A program made the translations under genes and the position numbers. Positions 15,557 to 24,432 of a stretch of 30,069 nucleotides of DNA are shown here, in pieces; positions within the stretch are counted from its first letter, which is position 1, and each line of letters starts with the position of its first letter. Source of the stretch: Anaerolineales bacterium (GTDB taxonomy: Bacteria > Chloroflexota > Anaerolineae > 4572-78 > NAK82); NCBI GenBank assembly GCA_024643945.1, contig JAHELX010000012.1:1-30069 (forward strand), in the 5' to 3' direction. Under the pieces are notes generated by a model. It was not told the DNA's origin. It was given only the letters and a program-made list of their open reading frames with translations, and did no database searches.

Positions 15557-16020
15557 GCACAATGCGCATTGGAATCGCTGCCGACCATGGTGGGTTTGCA
15601 CTGAAAGAACAAATAGCCCAGGCACTGCGTGACGAGGGACACGAGGTGGTGGATTTTGGCGCTAACAACCTGATTCCTGACGATGACTACCCTGACTACG
15701 TGGTACCACTGTCCAGAGCCGTGGCCCAGGGAAAGATAACGCGCGGGGTGGCGATATGCGGCAGCGGCGTGGGAGCGTGTGTGGCTGCCAACAAGGTGCC
15801 TGGCGTTCGAGCCGGGTTGATTCACGACGTGTATTCTGCCCACCAAGGGGTCGAGGATGACGACATGAATGTTATCTGCCTGGGCGGACGTGTGATAGGT
15901 TATGAACTGGCCTGGGACCTGGTTCAGGCCTTTTTGGCCGCTCGCTTCCGAGACACCGAGCGCTATCGGCGCCGCCTGGCCGAAATCGCGGCACTGGAGA
16001 GCAAAGAGCAAGCACAATGA
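15553..16020 (+). CDS. rpiB: Ribose-5-phosphate isomerase B
   Basis: 155 residues, the usual length. Interconverts ribose-5-phosphate and ribulose-5-phosphate. [14 protein letters not shown] at the N-terminus, [14 protein letters not shown] and [20 protein letters not shown] (residues 74-93) are the RpiB/LacAB signatures, including the catalytic Cys of the CGSG loop. The GTG start overlaps the tkt stop; an ATG three codons later is possible. It supplies one of the two isomerase steps around ribulose-5-phosphate; the epimerase gene rpe is not in the window. Confidence 0.94.
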   Translation: MSTMRIGIAADHGGFALKEQIAQALRDEGHEVVDFGANNLIPDDDYPDYVVPLSRAVAQGKITRGVAICGSGVGACVAANKVPGVRAGLIHDVYSAHQGVEDDDMNVICLGGRVIGYELAWDLVQAFLAARFRDTERYRRRLAEIAALESKEQAQ

Positions 16021-16116
16021 GCAGCTATCAGACGGAAAGCGACCTTGTATGCCGGAAGGTAAACATCTGTTATGTGACCTACTATTTCTGTTTCTATAGG
16101 AAGGCAGGTTAGTCTC

Positions 16117-17766
16117 ATGCGACGTCTCTCTCTGTCTCTTGGAGCGTTGTTGGGTGGACTGACCAGCTTGCCTCTGATTGCGCTTTCCTACTTGGGGCAG
16201 CAAGCGGCGGGCTTGCCTTTTGTTCCTTTTGATTTGTTCGACTGGTTGGCACGGGTCCTGCCGGGCAGTGTGATCACGGTGGGCCTTGATACGATAGTGC
16301 GTGTCATTACCCTACTCGGCCTGGGTCCTATCGGTGGGACTGCCAAGCATATCGAGCAGCTTCTGGGAATCCTGATAGTGATAGCAGGCAGTGTGGTGCT
16401 CGGTTTCATTATGGCGTTGATAATACGCAGCAGCAACTGGACAGGCCGCAATGTCGGGGCGGTCATCGGCTTCGTGGTGTTCCTATTGCTTGCGGCCATC
16501 GAGATCAACCTAAGGACTTCGATCGCTGGCAATCCGGTCACAGCGCTGCTCTGGCTGGCCCTCTTGATCGTCGGCTGGGGGACATTGTTGGGTACCTGGC
16601 TCGCCAGGGAGGATCTGGCAGGGGCGGCTCCAGCTATGACAGAAGAATCTCGTGCCGCCCGGCGCGCGCTGCTGGTAAAGCTCGCCGGCGGGTCCATTGG
16701 GATAGCCCTGGCAGCACGGGGGCTGGGCAGACTGCTAGAAGTTGAGCAACAAACGACGGGGACACGGCTGAAGGCAACTACGCCAGGCGCGACCGGCACG
16801 GCTGTGAGTGGGCCGCCAAGCATACCGGTGTCGCCAGCGTTTCGAGCGACAGCAACCGCGGCAGCAACCCAGCGCGATCGGATTCCGCCGGCTCCTGGTA
16901 CCCGCCCCGACCTGACGCCGAATAAAGACTTCTACCGGGTCGATATCGACACACGCCCCCCTGCCATCCAGGAGCAGTCTTGGGTGTTGCAGGTGGCTGG
17001 CCTCTTTGACCGCCCGCGCCCCCTCACATTGCCTGATCTGCTTGCCTATCCGGCCGTCACCCAGCCCATCACATTGTGCTGTATCTCCAACCCCATCGGC
17101 GGGGACCTGATCAGTACTAGCAATTGGACAGGAGTGCGTCTGCGGGACCTGCTCAAAGACCTGGGTCTACGTCCCGAAGCCAAAGAACTGTATATCAAGT
17201 CCATCGATGGCTTCTACGAAAGTGTAGTAATGGAAGATATGATGGACCCGCGTACGCTGCTTGTGTACGGCATGAATGGCGATGCACTCCCGCAGGCGCA
17301 TGGCTTTCCGCTGCGCATCTATATCCCAAATCGCTATGGCATGAAACAGCCGAAATGGATTACGTCCATCGAAGCGATCGACCATAAAGCATCAGGCTAC
17401 TGGGAAGATCGTGGCTGGAGTGCCGAGGCACGCCCCCAAATTCTTTCCATCATCGATACGGTGGCAAAGGACTTCGTCGAAAATGGCCAGGTACCGGTTG
17501 GGGGGATCGCCTGGGCGGGAGACCGAGGCATCGAGAAGGTACAAGTACAGGTCGATAATGGGGTATGGGCAGAGACAGTCCTGCGTACGCCCCCCCTCGG
17601 CCCGCTGACCTGGGTCCAATGGCGCTATGACTGGCCCGCAGTTGGCGGGCGGCATACTTTCCGGGTGCGCGCCACGGATGGTACGGGAGCGTTACAAATC
17701 GAGGAGAGACATGATACTTACCCCAATGGTGCGACAGGTTATGATTCGGTTACCATGACTATCTAA
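16117..17766 (+). CDS. Membrane-anchored sulfite-oxidase-family molybdopterin oxidoreductase
   Basis: 549 residues. The N-terminal part (1-165) holds about four membrane helices. A further helix (186-206) is preceded by ARRALLVK, a twin-arginine-like motif, and then an Ala/Thr/Pro linker (210-262). The C-terminal half is a sulfite-oxidase fold: PNKDFYRVDI, the Mo-ligand region LCCISNPIGGDLISTSNWTG (Cys322 the likely ligand), FPLRIYIPNRYGMKQPKWI and a C-terminal dimerisation domain ending near 545. It probably faces the outside and passes electrons to the respiratory chain; the substrate is unknown. The position between pentose phosphate genes is unexpected. The start is ATG after AGGAAGG. A palindromic repeat begins at its stop codon. 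Confidence 0.88.
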   Translation: MRRLSLSLGALLGGLTSLPLIALSYLGQQAAGLPFVPFDLFDWLARVLPGSVITVGLDTIVRVITLLGLGPIGGTAKHIEQLLGILIVIAGSVVLGFIMALIIRSSNWTGRNVGAVIGFVVFLLLAAIEINLRTSIAGNPVTALLWLALLIVGWGTLLGTWLAREDLAGAAPAMTEESRAARRALLVKLAGGSIGIALAARGLGRLLEVEQQTTGTRLKATTPGATGTAVSGPPSIPVSPAFRATATAAATQRDRIPPAPGTRPDLTPNKDFYRVDIDTRPPAIQEQSWVLQVAGLFDRPRPLTLPDLLAYPAVTQPITLCCISNPIGGDLISTSNWTGVRLRDLLKDLGLRPEAKELYIKSIDGFYESVVMEDMMDPRTLLVYGMNGDALPQAHGFPLRIYIPNRYGMKQPKWITSIEAIDHKASGYWEDRGWSAEARPQILSIIDTVAKDFVENGQVPVGGIAWAGDRGIEKVQVQVDNGVWAETVLRTPPLGPLTWVQWRYDWPAVGGRHTFRVRATDGTGALQIEERHDTYPNGATGYDSVTMTI

Positions 17767-17831
17767 GAGGGTGTCTGAAAAGCAGGGTGAAACAGACTCG
17801 GACAGGCCCCACGACTTTTCAGGCATCTTCT
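17766..17831. repeat. Palindromic repeat element, long form
   Basis: Imperfect terminal inverted repeats (17766-17782 and 17815-17831; 14 of 17 positions pair) frame a 32-base core. On the minus strand GATGCCTGAAAAGTCGTGGG matches the element at 2467-2510 with one mismatch in 20. Like that copy it begins at a stop codon, but in the opposite orientation. It could be a MITE-like relic or a 3'-end RNA structure. Confidence 0.7.
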
Positions 17832-17923
17832 AAGATCTAGCTTTTTGGGCTGCCCATTTGTGACGCGGAACACAATCGGCGCTGCTCTGCCAGAGTAGCA
17901 GTTTTATAAGATAAGGAGTAGAT

Positions 17924-20752
17924 ATGATGAGAGACAATCCTTTATTGAAACTAAATTCTTTCGGCCAGAGTATCTGGCTCGACTTCCTCCGCCGTGGAAT
18001 GATCACCTCGGGGGAACTGCAGCAGTTGATTGAAGAAGACGGGCTACGCGGCATGACATCCAACCCATCCATTTTTGAGAAAGCCATCGCCGGCAGCCAC
18101 GACTACGACGACGCCATCCGCGCCCTGGCACTGGAGGGCAAAAGCGTCGAGGAAATGTATCAGACTCTCACCGTGGAGGACGTGCAGCGAGCGGCGGATC
18201 TCTTCCGTCCGATTTACGATCAGACGGAAGGCGGGGATGGGTTTGTGAGCCTGGAAGTTTCGCCCCATCTGGCCCACGACACAGATGGCACCATCGCGGA
18301 AGCGCGCCGGCTCTGGGCTGCGTTGGATCGGCCCAACGTTTTCATCAAGGTCCCGGCAACTCAAGAAGGGGTGCCGGCCATTCAACAGCTCATCAGCGCG
18401 GGGATCAACGTCAACGTCACTCTGCTCTTCGGCCTGCCTCGCTATCGCAAGGTAGCCGAGGCCTATATCGCCGGGCTGGAAGCGCGGGCGGAGCAGGACA
18501 AACCCAACCAGCGCGTGGCATCCGTGGCCAGTTTCTTCCTCAGCCGGATCGACGTGCTGGTTGATCCTATGCTGGAGAAAGTGATGCAGGCAGGCGGCCC
18601 TGCGGCCAAGACGGCCGAGTCTCTTCACGGGCAGGTCGCCATCGCCAGCGCGAAGGTAGCTTACCAAATTTACCAGGAAATCTTCAGCAGCGAGCGATTC
18701 CTCGAGTTGGCTGACCAGGGTGCTCGCACCCAGCGACTCTTATGGGCAAGCACCAGCACCAAGAATCCGGCTTACAGCGACGTGAAATACGTGGAAGGGC
18801 TGATCGGCCCGGATACGGTGAACACTGTCCCCCTTGAAACTCTCAACGCCTATCGAGATCATGGTCAGCCAGCCCTCCGCCTGGAAGAACATGTGCCGGA
18901 AGCCTATGAGGTGCTGGATCACTTACCCCAAGTAGATGTTGACCTGGGCGCGGTGACCCAACAATTAGAAGACGAGGGAGTGGAGAAATTCAACAAGCCT
19001 TTCGATAAACTGATGGCTACCCTCAAGGAAGAGCGTGCCGCCGCGCTGAAAGAGCCGCTAGATCGCCAGGCTCTCAGCCTTGGCATCTACGAAGAGGCCG
19101 TCCAGATCCGTATCAACGAACTGGAGGAGGAGCGGTTCGATGCACGCCTGTGGCGTAAGGATCCCACCTTGTGGAAGACCAATCCTAAAGATCAGGAAGT
19201 GATCGGCAACGCGTTGGGCTGGCTACACGTGGCCGAGAAGATGGAAGAGAACCTGAGTGAGCTGGATGACTTTCTAGTTGAGGTGAAGGCTGCTGGCTTT
19301 CGCCACGTGGTGCACATGGGGATGGGAGGAAGTAGTTTGGCTCCATTAGTATTCGAGCGCACGTTTAAGCCAGGGAAGGACGGCTTGCCACTGACTGTGC
19401 TGGACACTACCGACCCGGCTACCATCCTGAAGATAGAGCGTCAGGTCCCGATTGCAGACACTCTTTTCATTGTCGCCAGCAAGTCGGGTACTACGGCTGA
19501 ACCGCTGGCCTTTGCAGACTATTTCTACGCCAGGGTCAAGGAACTTAAGGGGGACCGAGCAGGTGAGAACTTCGTCGCCATCACGGATCCCGGCAGGCCG
19601 CTGGTGGAGCAGGCCCAGGAACGGGGCTTTCGGCGGACCTTCCTTAACTTCACCGACATCGGCGGGCGCTACTCGGCCCTCTCTTACTTCGGCCTGGTGC
19701 CGGCCGCTTTGATGGGGCTGAATGTGGCCGAGTTACTGGCCCGGTCGCTGCGGATGGTACACGCCTGCGCCTCCTGTGTACGCGTGGAGGAAAACCCTGG
19801 AGTGGTCCTGGGAGCGGTGATGGGCGAATTGGCTCGACACGGGCGAGACAAAGTGACGTTCCTGGTGCCAGAACCGATCGCCACGCTGGGTATGTGGCTG
19901 GAGCAACTCCTGGCCGAAAGCACGGGCAAGGAAGGCACCGGGCTCTTGCCAGTGGCCGGCGAGCCCATCGGTGATCCATCGGCCTACGGCGATGATCGGC
20001 TCTTCGTCACCATCCGTCTGCAGGGTGAGGTAGATGAAGCGCTTGAACGCGGCGTGGCGGCATTGCAAGAGGCAGGGCAACCGGTAGTCACCATCCAGAT
20101 GGACGATCGTATGGATCTGGGACAGGAGTTCTTCCGCTGGGAGATCGCCACCGCAACCGCCGGGGCCATCCTGGGGATCAACGCCTTCAACCAACCCAAT
20201 GTGCAAGAGAGCAAGGACAACACCAACCGTCTATTGAAGGTGGTACGCGAAAAGGATCAATTGCCCGAGGAGAAGCCGGCCCTGACGGAGGGATCTCTGC
20301 GCCTCTATGCTCAAAAGGCGGCCTCAACTGTGAGCGAAACATTGAGGCAGTTCCTGGCTCAGGCGCAGCCCGGCGATTACGTCGCCCTGCAGGCTTACCT
20401 GACCGAGAGCCCGGCTACTGAAGAGATGCTGCAGGTCATCCGCCTCTACCTGCGGAACAAACTGCACGTGGCGACTACCCTGGGCTATGGCCCTCGTTTC
20501 CTGCATTCCACGGGCCAATTCCACAAGGGTGGGCCGAACACAGGCTTGTTCCTGCAACTGACCGCCGACGATGCCGAGGATACCTCCGTTCCGGAGCAGC
20601 CCTACACATTCGGCGTCTTCAAGCGCGCCCAGGCGCTGGGTGACCTGGAGGCTCTGCGCAAACATGAACGACGGGTCGTGCGCGTCCATATAGGAGCTGA
20701 CGTAAGCCAGGGATTAGTGGCTCTGGAGGAAGCCGTGGAAGCAGCACTTTGA
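17924..20752 (+). CDS. Bifunctional transaldolase / glucose-6-phosphate isomerase
   Basis: 942 residues in two enzymes. The N-terminal part (about 1-370) is a TalB/TalAC-like transaldolase with GMTSNPSIFEKAI (43-55) and the Schiff-base Lys142 in NVFIKVPAT. After a charged helical linker, the C-terminal part (about 420-942) is a phosphoglucose isomerase: MGMGGSSLAP, the sugar-phosphate loop ASKSGTTAEP, IGGRYSALSYFG (PGI signature) and GPRFLHSTGQFHKGGPNTGL with the catalytic His/Lys region. The fusion joins recycling of pentose phosphates to regeneration of glucose-6-phosphate. The start ATG at 17924 has AAGGAG five bases upstream; ATG at 17927 is an alternative. It leads the cluster ending in pgl. 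Confidence 0.95.
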   Translation: MMRDNPLLKLNSFGQSIWLDFLRRGMITSGELQQLIEEDGLRGMTSNPSIFEKAIAGSHDYDDAIRALALEGKSVEEMYQTLTVEDVQRAADLFRPIYDQTEGGDGFVSLEVSPHLAHDTDGTIAEARRLWAALDRPNVFIKVPATQEGVPAIQQLISAGINVNVTLLFGLPRYRKVAEAYIAGLEARAEQDKPNQRVASVASFFLSRIDVLVDPMLEKVMQAGGPAAKTAESLHGQVAIASAKVAYQIYQEIFSSERFLELADQGARTQRLLWASTSTKNPAYSDVKYVEGLIGPDTVNTVPLETLNAYRDHGQPALRLEEHVPEAYEVLDHLPQVDVDLGAVTQQLEDEGVEKFNKPFDKLMATLKEERAAALKEPLDRQALSLGIYEEAVQIRINELEEERFDARLWRKDPTLWKTNPKDQEVIGNALGWLHVAEKMEENLSELDDFLVEVKAAGFRHVVHMGMGGSSLAPLVFERTFKPGKDGLPLTVLDTTDPATILKIERQVPIADTLFIVASKSGTTAEPLAFADYFYARVKELKGDRAGENFVAITDPGRPLVEQAQERGFRRTFLNFTDIGGRYSALSYFGLVPAALMGLNVAELLARSLRMVHACASCVRVEENPGVVLGAVMGELARHGRDKVTFLVPEPIATLGMWLEQLLAESTGKEGTGLLPVAGEPIGDPSAYGDDRLFVTIRLQGEVDEALERGVAALQEAGQPVVTIQMDDRMDLGQEFFRWEIATATAGAILGINAFNQPNVQESKDNTNRLLKVVREKDQLPEEKPALTEGSLRLYAQKAASTVSETLRQFLAQAQPGDYVALQAYLTESPATEEMLQVIRLYLRNKLHVATTLGYGPRFLHSTGQFHKGGPNTGLFLQLTADDAEDTSVPEQPYTFGVFKRAQALGDLEALRKHERRVVRVHIGADVSQGLVALEEAVEAAL

Positions 20753-20786
20753 AGCAGAGACGACACAACTGACAAGGAGTAGAAGT

Positions 20787-21413
20787 ATGGCAACATCACC
20801 ACCCATCACAACCTTGTTCCTGGATATAGGGGGCGTTTTGCTCACTAATGGTTGGGACCACAACATGCGGAGAAAAGCAGCGGAGATCTTTGGCCTGGAC
20901 TACGAGGAGATGAACGAACGCCATCACCTCACCTTTGATACCTACGAGGAAGGCAAGTTAAACCTCTATGAGTACTTAAACCGGGTGATTTTCAATCAGG
21001 AACGGCCTTTCTCATTGGAGGAGTTCAGGGCGTACATGTTTGAGCAGTCCCAGCCCTATCAAGAGATGATCGACCTGGTGTGTGAACTCAAGGCTCACTA
21101 CAACCTCAAGATCGCAGCGGTCAGCAACGAGGGACGAGAGCTCACGATCTACCGGATTCAGAAGTTTGAGCTAGGAAAATTTATAGACTTCTTCGTGTCT
21201 TCGTGTTTCGTTCATTACCGCAAGCCGGACGCCGACATTTTTCGCATCGCCCTGGACATCGCCCAGGTGCCGCCGGCGGAGGTGGTTTACGTCGAGGATC
21301 GACTCATGTTTGTGGAAGTAGCCCAGAGCCTGGATATTCGGGGCATCCATCACACTGGCTACGATTCCACACGGGAGACTCTTGAAGCGTTGGGACTTTC
21401 GCTGCCGGGATGA
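20787..21413 (+). CDS. HAD superfamily hydrolase
   Basis: 208 residues. Motif I is FLDIGGVLL (first Asp present, second acidic residue replaced by Gly, as in many GGV-type members), motif II is AVSNEG, motif III the Lys in YRKPDADIF and motif IV YVEDRLMFV. The helical cap is inserted after motif I. It probably removes phosphate from a small phosphorylated metabolite; a position between transaldolase/PGI and gnd suggests a sugar phosphate or a damaged pathway intermediate, which is inference. The start is ATG after AAGGAG, 34 bases after the preceding stop. Confidence 0.85.
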   Translation: MATSPPITTLFLDIGGVLLTNGWDHNMRRKAAEIFGLDYEEMNERHHLTFDTYEEGKLNLYEYLNRVIFNQERPFSLEEFRAYMFEQSQPYQEMIDLVCELKAHYNLKIAAVSNEGRELTIYRIQKFELGKFIDFFVSSCFVHYRKPDADIFRIALDIAQVPPAEVVYVEDRLMFVEVAQSLDIRGIHHTGYDSTRETLEALGLSLPG

Positions 21414-21465
21414 ACGCCGCGAATTGAATAAGAACACATCTGCATTATGATGAGGAGGTAGCAGT

Positions 21466-22881
21466 ATGAGTGAGCGTGAATTTACCTTGGGCATGATCGG
21501 CCTGGGTGTGATGGGCCGCAACCTGGTGCTGAATATGGCCGACCACGGCTATTCGGTGGCCGGCTATGATAAGGATCTGAGCAAAGTGCAGGCCCTGCGT
21601 ATGGAGGCTGAAGACCGGGACGTTCGGGGGGCAGAGAGTCTGGAAGAATTTGTGGGCCTGCTGCGTACCCCGCGGGCGGTGATGATGCTCGTCCCGGCCG
21701 GGCCGCCAGTGGATTCCGTGATCCGGGACGTGCTACCCCATCTGGAAGCGGGTGACCTGATCATTGACGGCGGCAACTCCTATTTCAAGGACACGAATCT
21801 GCGGGGCAAGACCCTGGCCGACAAAGGGATTCTTTACCTGGGTGTTGGCATCTCCGGCGGCGAACATGGTGCCCGCCATGGTCCCAGCATGATGCCTGGT
21901 GGCCCCAAAGAAGCTTACGAACGCGTGCGGCCTATCTTCGAGGCGGCTGCCGCTCACGTGAACGGCGAACCCTGCGTCACCTACCTGGGGCCCGGTTCGG
22001 CCGGGCACTACGTGAAGATGGTGCATAACGGTATCGAATACGGCCTGATGCAGCTTATCGGCGAGAGCTATGACCTGATGAAGCGAGGCTTAGGCCTGAC
22101 CGACGATGAACTGCACGCTGTCTACGACGGGTGGAACCAAGCAGAGCTCGACGCTTACCTGATGGAGATTACTGCCAACATTTTCCTGCACGTGGACGAA
22201 AAGACCGGCAAGCGTCTGATAGACGTGATCTTGGACGCGGCCAAGCAAAAGGGAACCGGGATGTGGACTTCGCAGGACGCCATGGCGCTGCAAGTGCCGG
22301 TGCCCACCATTGACATCGCGGTGGCAATGCGCAACCTTTCTGCTTTTGAAAGCGAACGAGTGGCCGCCAGCAAGGCGCTCAACGGCCCAACGCCCACTTT
22401 CCGGGGAGAGCGGGAGAGCTTCATGCAGCAACTGCGCAACGCCCTGTACGCCGCCATGATCATCACTTACGCCCAGGGCATGGCTCAACTCCGAATCGCC
22501 TCAAGCAGCTACGAATACGATCTGGACCTGGAAACTGTAGCCCGTATCTGGCGCGGCGGCTGTATCATCCGGGCGGCCTTGTTGGAAGATATTCGCCGCG
22601 CCTACCGTACCCGGCCAGACCTGCCCAACCTGCTGATGGATGCTCACTTCGGGCAGGAAGTCGTGGGCCGGCAGCAAGACCTGCGAAGCGTGGTGAGCAG
22701 CGCTGCAGAGCTGGGCATTCCCACGCCGGGGCTGATGGTTTCCCTGGCTTACTTCGACGGCTATCGAAGCGCATGGCTGCCGGCCAACCTGGTCCAGGCC
22801 CAACGCGATTACTTCGGTGCCCACACCTACGAGCGGGTGGATGAAAAAGGTGTCTTCCACACTCGGTGGGAACAGGATTGA
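21466..22881 (+). CDS. gnd: 6-phosphogluconate dehydrogenase (decarboxylating)
   Basis: 471 residues, the full-length type. Oxidises and decarboxylates 6-phosphogluconate to ribulose-5-phosphate. The Rossmann motif GLGVMGRNL is at 12-20. The substrate motif GISGGEHGARHGPSMMPGG and the catalytic Lys region KMVHNGIEYGLMQLI are intact, as is the C-terminal LPANLVQAQRDYFGAHTYER plus FHTRW tail. At the end of the second strand the usual NRT found in NADP-dependent enzymes reads YDKD, with an Asp that would repel the NADP 2'-phosphate, so NAD use is possible. The start is ATG after GAGGAGG. The zwf start follows 12 bases after the stop. Confidence 0.95.
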   Translation: MSEREFTLGMIGLGVMGRNLVLNMADHGYSVAGYDKDLSKVQALRMEAEDRDVRGAESLEEFVGLLRTPRAVMMLVPAGPPVDSVIRDVLPHLEAGDLIIDGGNSYFKDTNLRGKTLADKGILYLGVGISGGEHGARHGPSMMPGGPKEAYERVRPIFEAAAAHVNGEPCVTYLGPGSAGHYVKMVHNGIEYGLMQLIGESYDLMKRGLGLTDDELHAVYDGWNQAELDAYLMEITANIFLHVDEKTGKRLIDVILDAAKQKGTGMWTSQDAMALQVPVPTIDIAVAMRNLSAFESERVAASKALNGPTPTFRGERESFMQQLRNALYAAMIITYAQGMAQLRIASSSYEYDLDLETVARIWRGGCIIRAALLEDIRRAYRTRPDLPNLLMDAHFGQEVVGRQQDLRSVVSSAAELGIPTPGLMVSLAYFDGYRSAWLPANLVQAQRDYFGAHTYERVDEKGVFHTRWEQD

Positions 22882-22893
22882 GGAGGTTACTTC

Positions 22894-24432
22894 ATGACAT
22901 CAGCAATGCATCCCGCACCCACGGTTATCGTCATCTTCGGCGCTGGAGGCGATCTGACCTGGCGCAAGCTGGTGCCGGCGCTGTATAACCTGTTCCTGGA
23001 CAAATGGCTGCCTGAACAGTTCGCCGTCATTGGTCTCGATCTCAAAGAGATGAGCGACGACGAGTTTCGCCAGCGCCTGCGCCAGGGCGTCGATAAGTTC
23101 TCGCGCCGTGGTAAGGCTAATAACGAGGAGTGGAATGAGTTCGCTGCTCACCTGACTTACGTCTCGGCCGATTTCACCGACTCAGCAACTTACGCTGTGC
23201 TGGCTGATCAGCTCTCTGGCCAGGACAAAACGTGGAGTACCGGGTCAACCCGCATCTTCTACCTGGCCACCCCCCCGACCATGGTCGAGCCCATCGTCCA
23301 ACAATTGGGCAAAGCCCGGCTCTCTCACGATCGAAAGCGGACCCGTGTTGTGGCAGAAAAGCCTTTCGGCCGGGACCTGGAGTCGGCTCGGGCTTTGAAC
23401 CAGATGCTCACCGGCGTCTTTAACGAATCTCAGATCTATCGGATTGACCACTATCTGGGCAAGGAGACGGTACAGAATATTTTGGCTTTTCGCTTTGCCA
23501 ACGCCCTTTTTGAGCCGATATGGGATCGGCGCTACATTGATCACGTGCAGATCACTGTAGCAGAGCGAGTGGGGGTTGAGCACCGCGGCGGCTACTACGA
23601 TCACGCTGGCGCCCTGCGCGACATGGTACAGAATCACTTACTGCAGATCCTGTGCCTGATCGCTATGGAGCCCCCGGTTTCCTTTGACGCCGATGAGATC
23701 CGCAACAGAAAGGTGGACGTACTCCACGCCGTTCGGCCTATCACTACTGACCAGGTGCATGAGTTCGCCGTGCGAGGCCAGTATGGCGCGGGCTGGCTCC
23801 AGGGGGAGCGCGTCCCCGCCTATCGCGCTGAGCCTGGGGTGGCTCCTGATTCCTCTACTGAAACCTTTGCCGCCATCAAGCTCTTTGTGGACAACTGGCG
23901 CTGGCAGGATGTACCCTTCTACCTGCGCACCGGCAAGCGCCTGTTGGCCAGGGTTTCCGAAGTTTTCATCCAGTTTCGGCCTGTGCCTCACCAGGCCTTT
24001 CCCTCTGCAGCCGTCCTGGACTGGCAACCGAACCGCCTGGTGATCAGCATCCAGCCTACGGAGAGCATCTTGCTTCGCTTCCAGGCCAAACAGCCGGGGC
24101 CGAGCATGTACCTGAGCCCGGTAGAAATGCGCTTCTGCTACCGGGATGCCTTCAAAGCGGAGCCGCCGGAGGCTTACGAGACTTTGTTGTTGGATGTTAT
24201 GCTGGGAGACGCCACTCTCTTTATGCGCGCCGATCAGGTAGAGGCTGCCTGGTCTATCATAACACCCATCCTGGAAGCATGGGAAGCAGTTGCGCCTTTG
24301 GACTTCCCCAACTATCACGCCTGTACCTGGGGACCGGAAGCGGCCGGGACGTTGATCGCCCAAGATGGACGCAGTTGGCTACAGCCCACCGTCGTGGAGG
24401 ATCAGGAAGAGGAGGAGGAATCCAAAGCATGA
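22894..24432 (+). CDS. zwf: Glucose-6-phosphate 1-dehydrogenase
   Basis: 512 residues. Oxidises glucose-6-phosphate to 6-phosphogluconolactone. The dinucleotide motif is GAGGDLTWRKL (16-26), where Gly replaces the common Ser of GASGDL. EKPFG (155-159) and the active-site signature RIDHYLGKE (183-191) are intact, and the C-terminal domain is full length. The start is ATG after GAGGAGG. The stop overlaps pgl by four bases (ATGA). Cofactor preference cannot be decided from the motif alone. Confidence 0.96.
   Translation: MTSAMHPAPTVIVIFGAGGDLTWRKLVPALYNLFLDKWLPEQFAVIGLDLKEMSDDEFRQRLRQGVDKFSRRGKANNEEWNEFAAHLTYVSADFTDSATYAVLADQLSGQDKTWSTGSTRIFYLATPPTMVEPIVQQLGKARLSHDRKRTRVVAEKPFGRDLESARALNQMLTGVFNESQIYRIDHYLGKETVQNILAFRFANALFEPIWDRRYIDHVQITVAERVGVEHRGGYYDHAGALRDMVQNHLLQILCLIAMEPPVSFDADEIRNRKVDVLHAVRPITTDQVHEFAVRGQYGAGWLQGERVPAYRAEPGVAPDSSTETFAAIKLFVDNWRWQDVPFYLRTGKRLLARVSEVFIQFRPVPHQAFPSAAVLDWQPNRLVISIQPTESILLRFQAKQPGPSMYLSPVEMRFCYRDAFKAEPPEAYETLLLDVMLGDATLFMRADQVEAAWSIITPILEAWEAVAPLDFPNYHACTWGPEAAGTLIAQDGRSWLQPTVVEDQEEEEESKA

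Noticed and set aside
14891..15625. 244-codon minus-strand frame opposite transketolase
   Set aside because: It is opposite conserved tkt sequence and has no family features or ribosome binding site.
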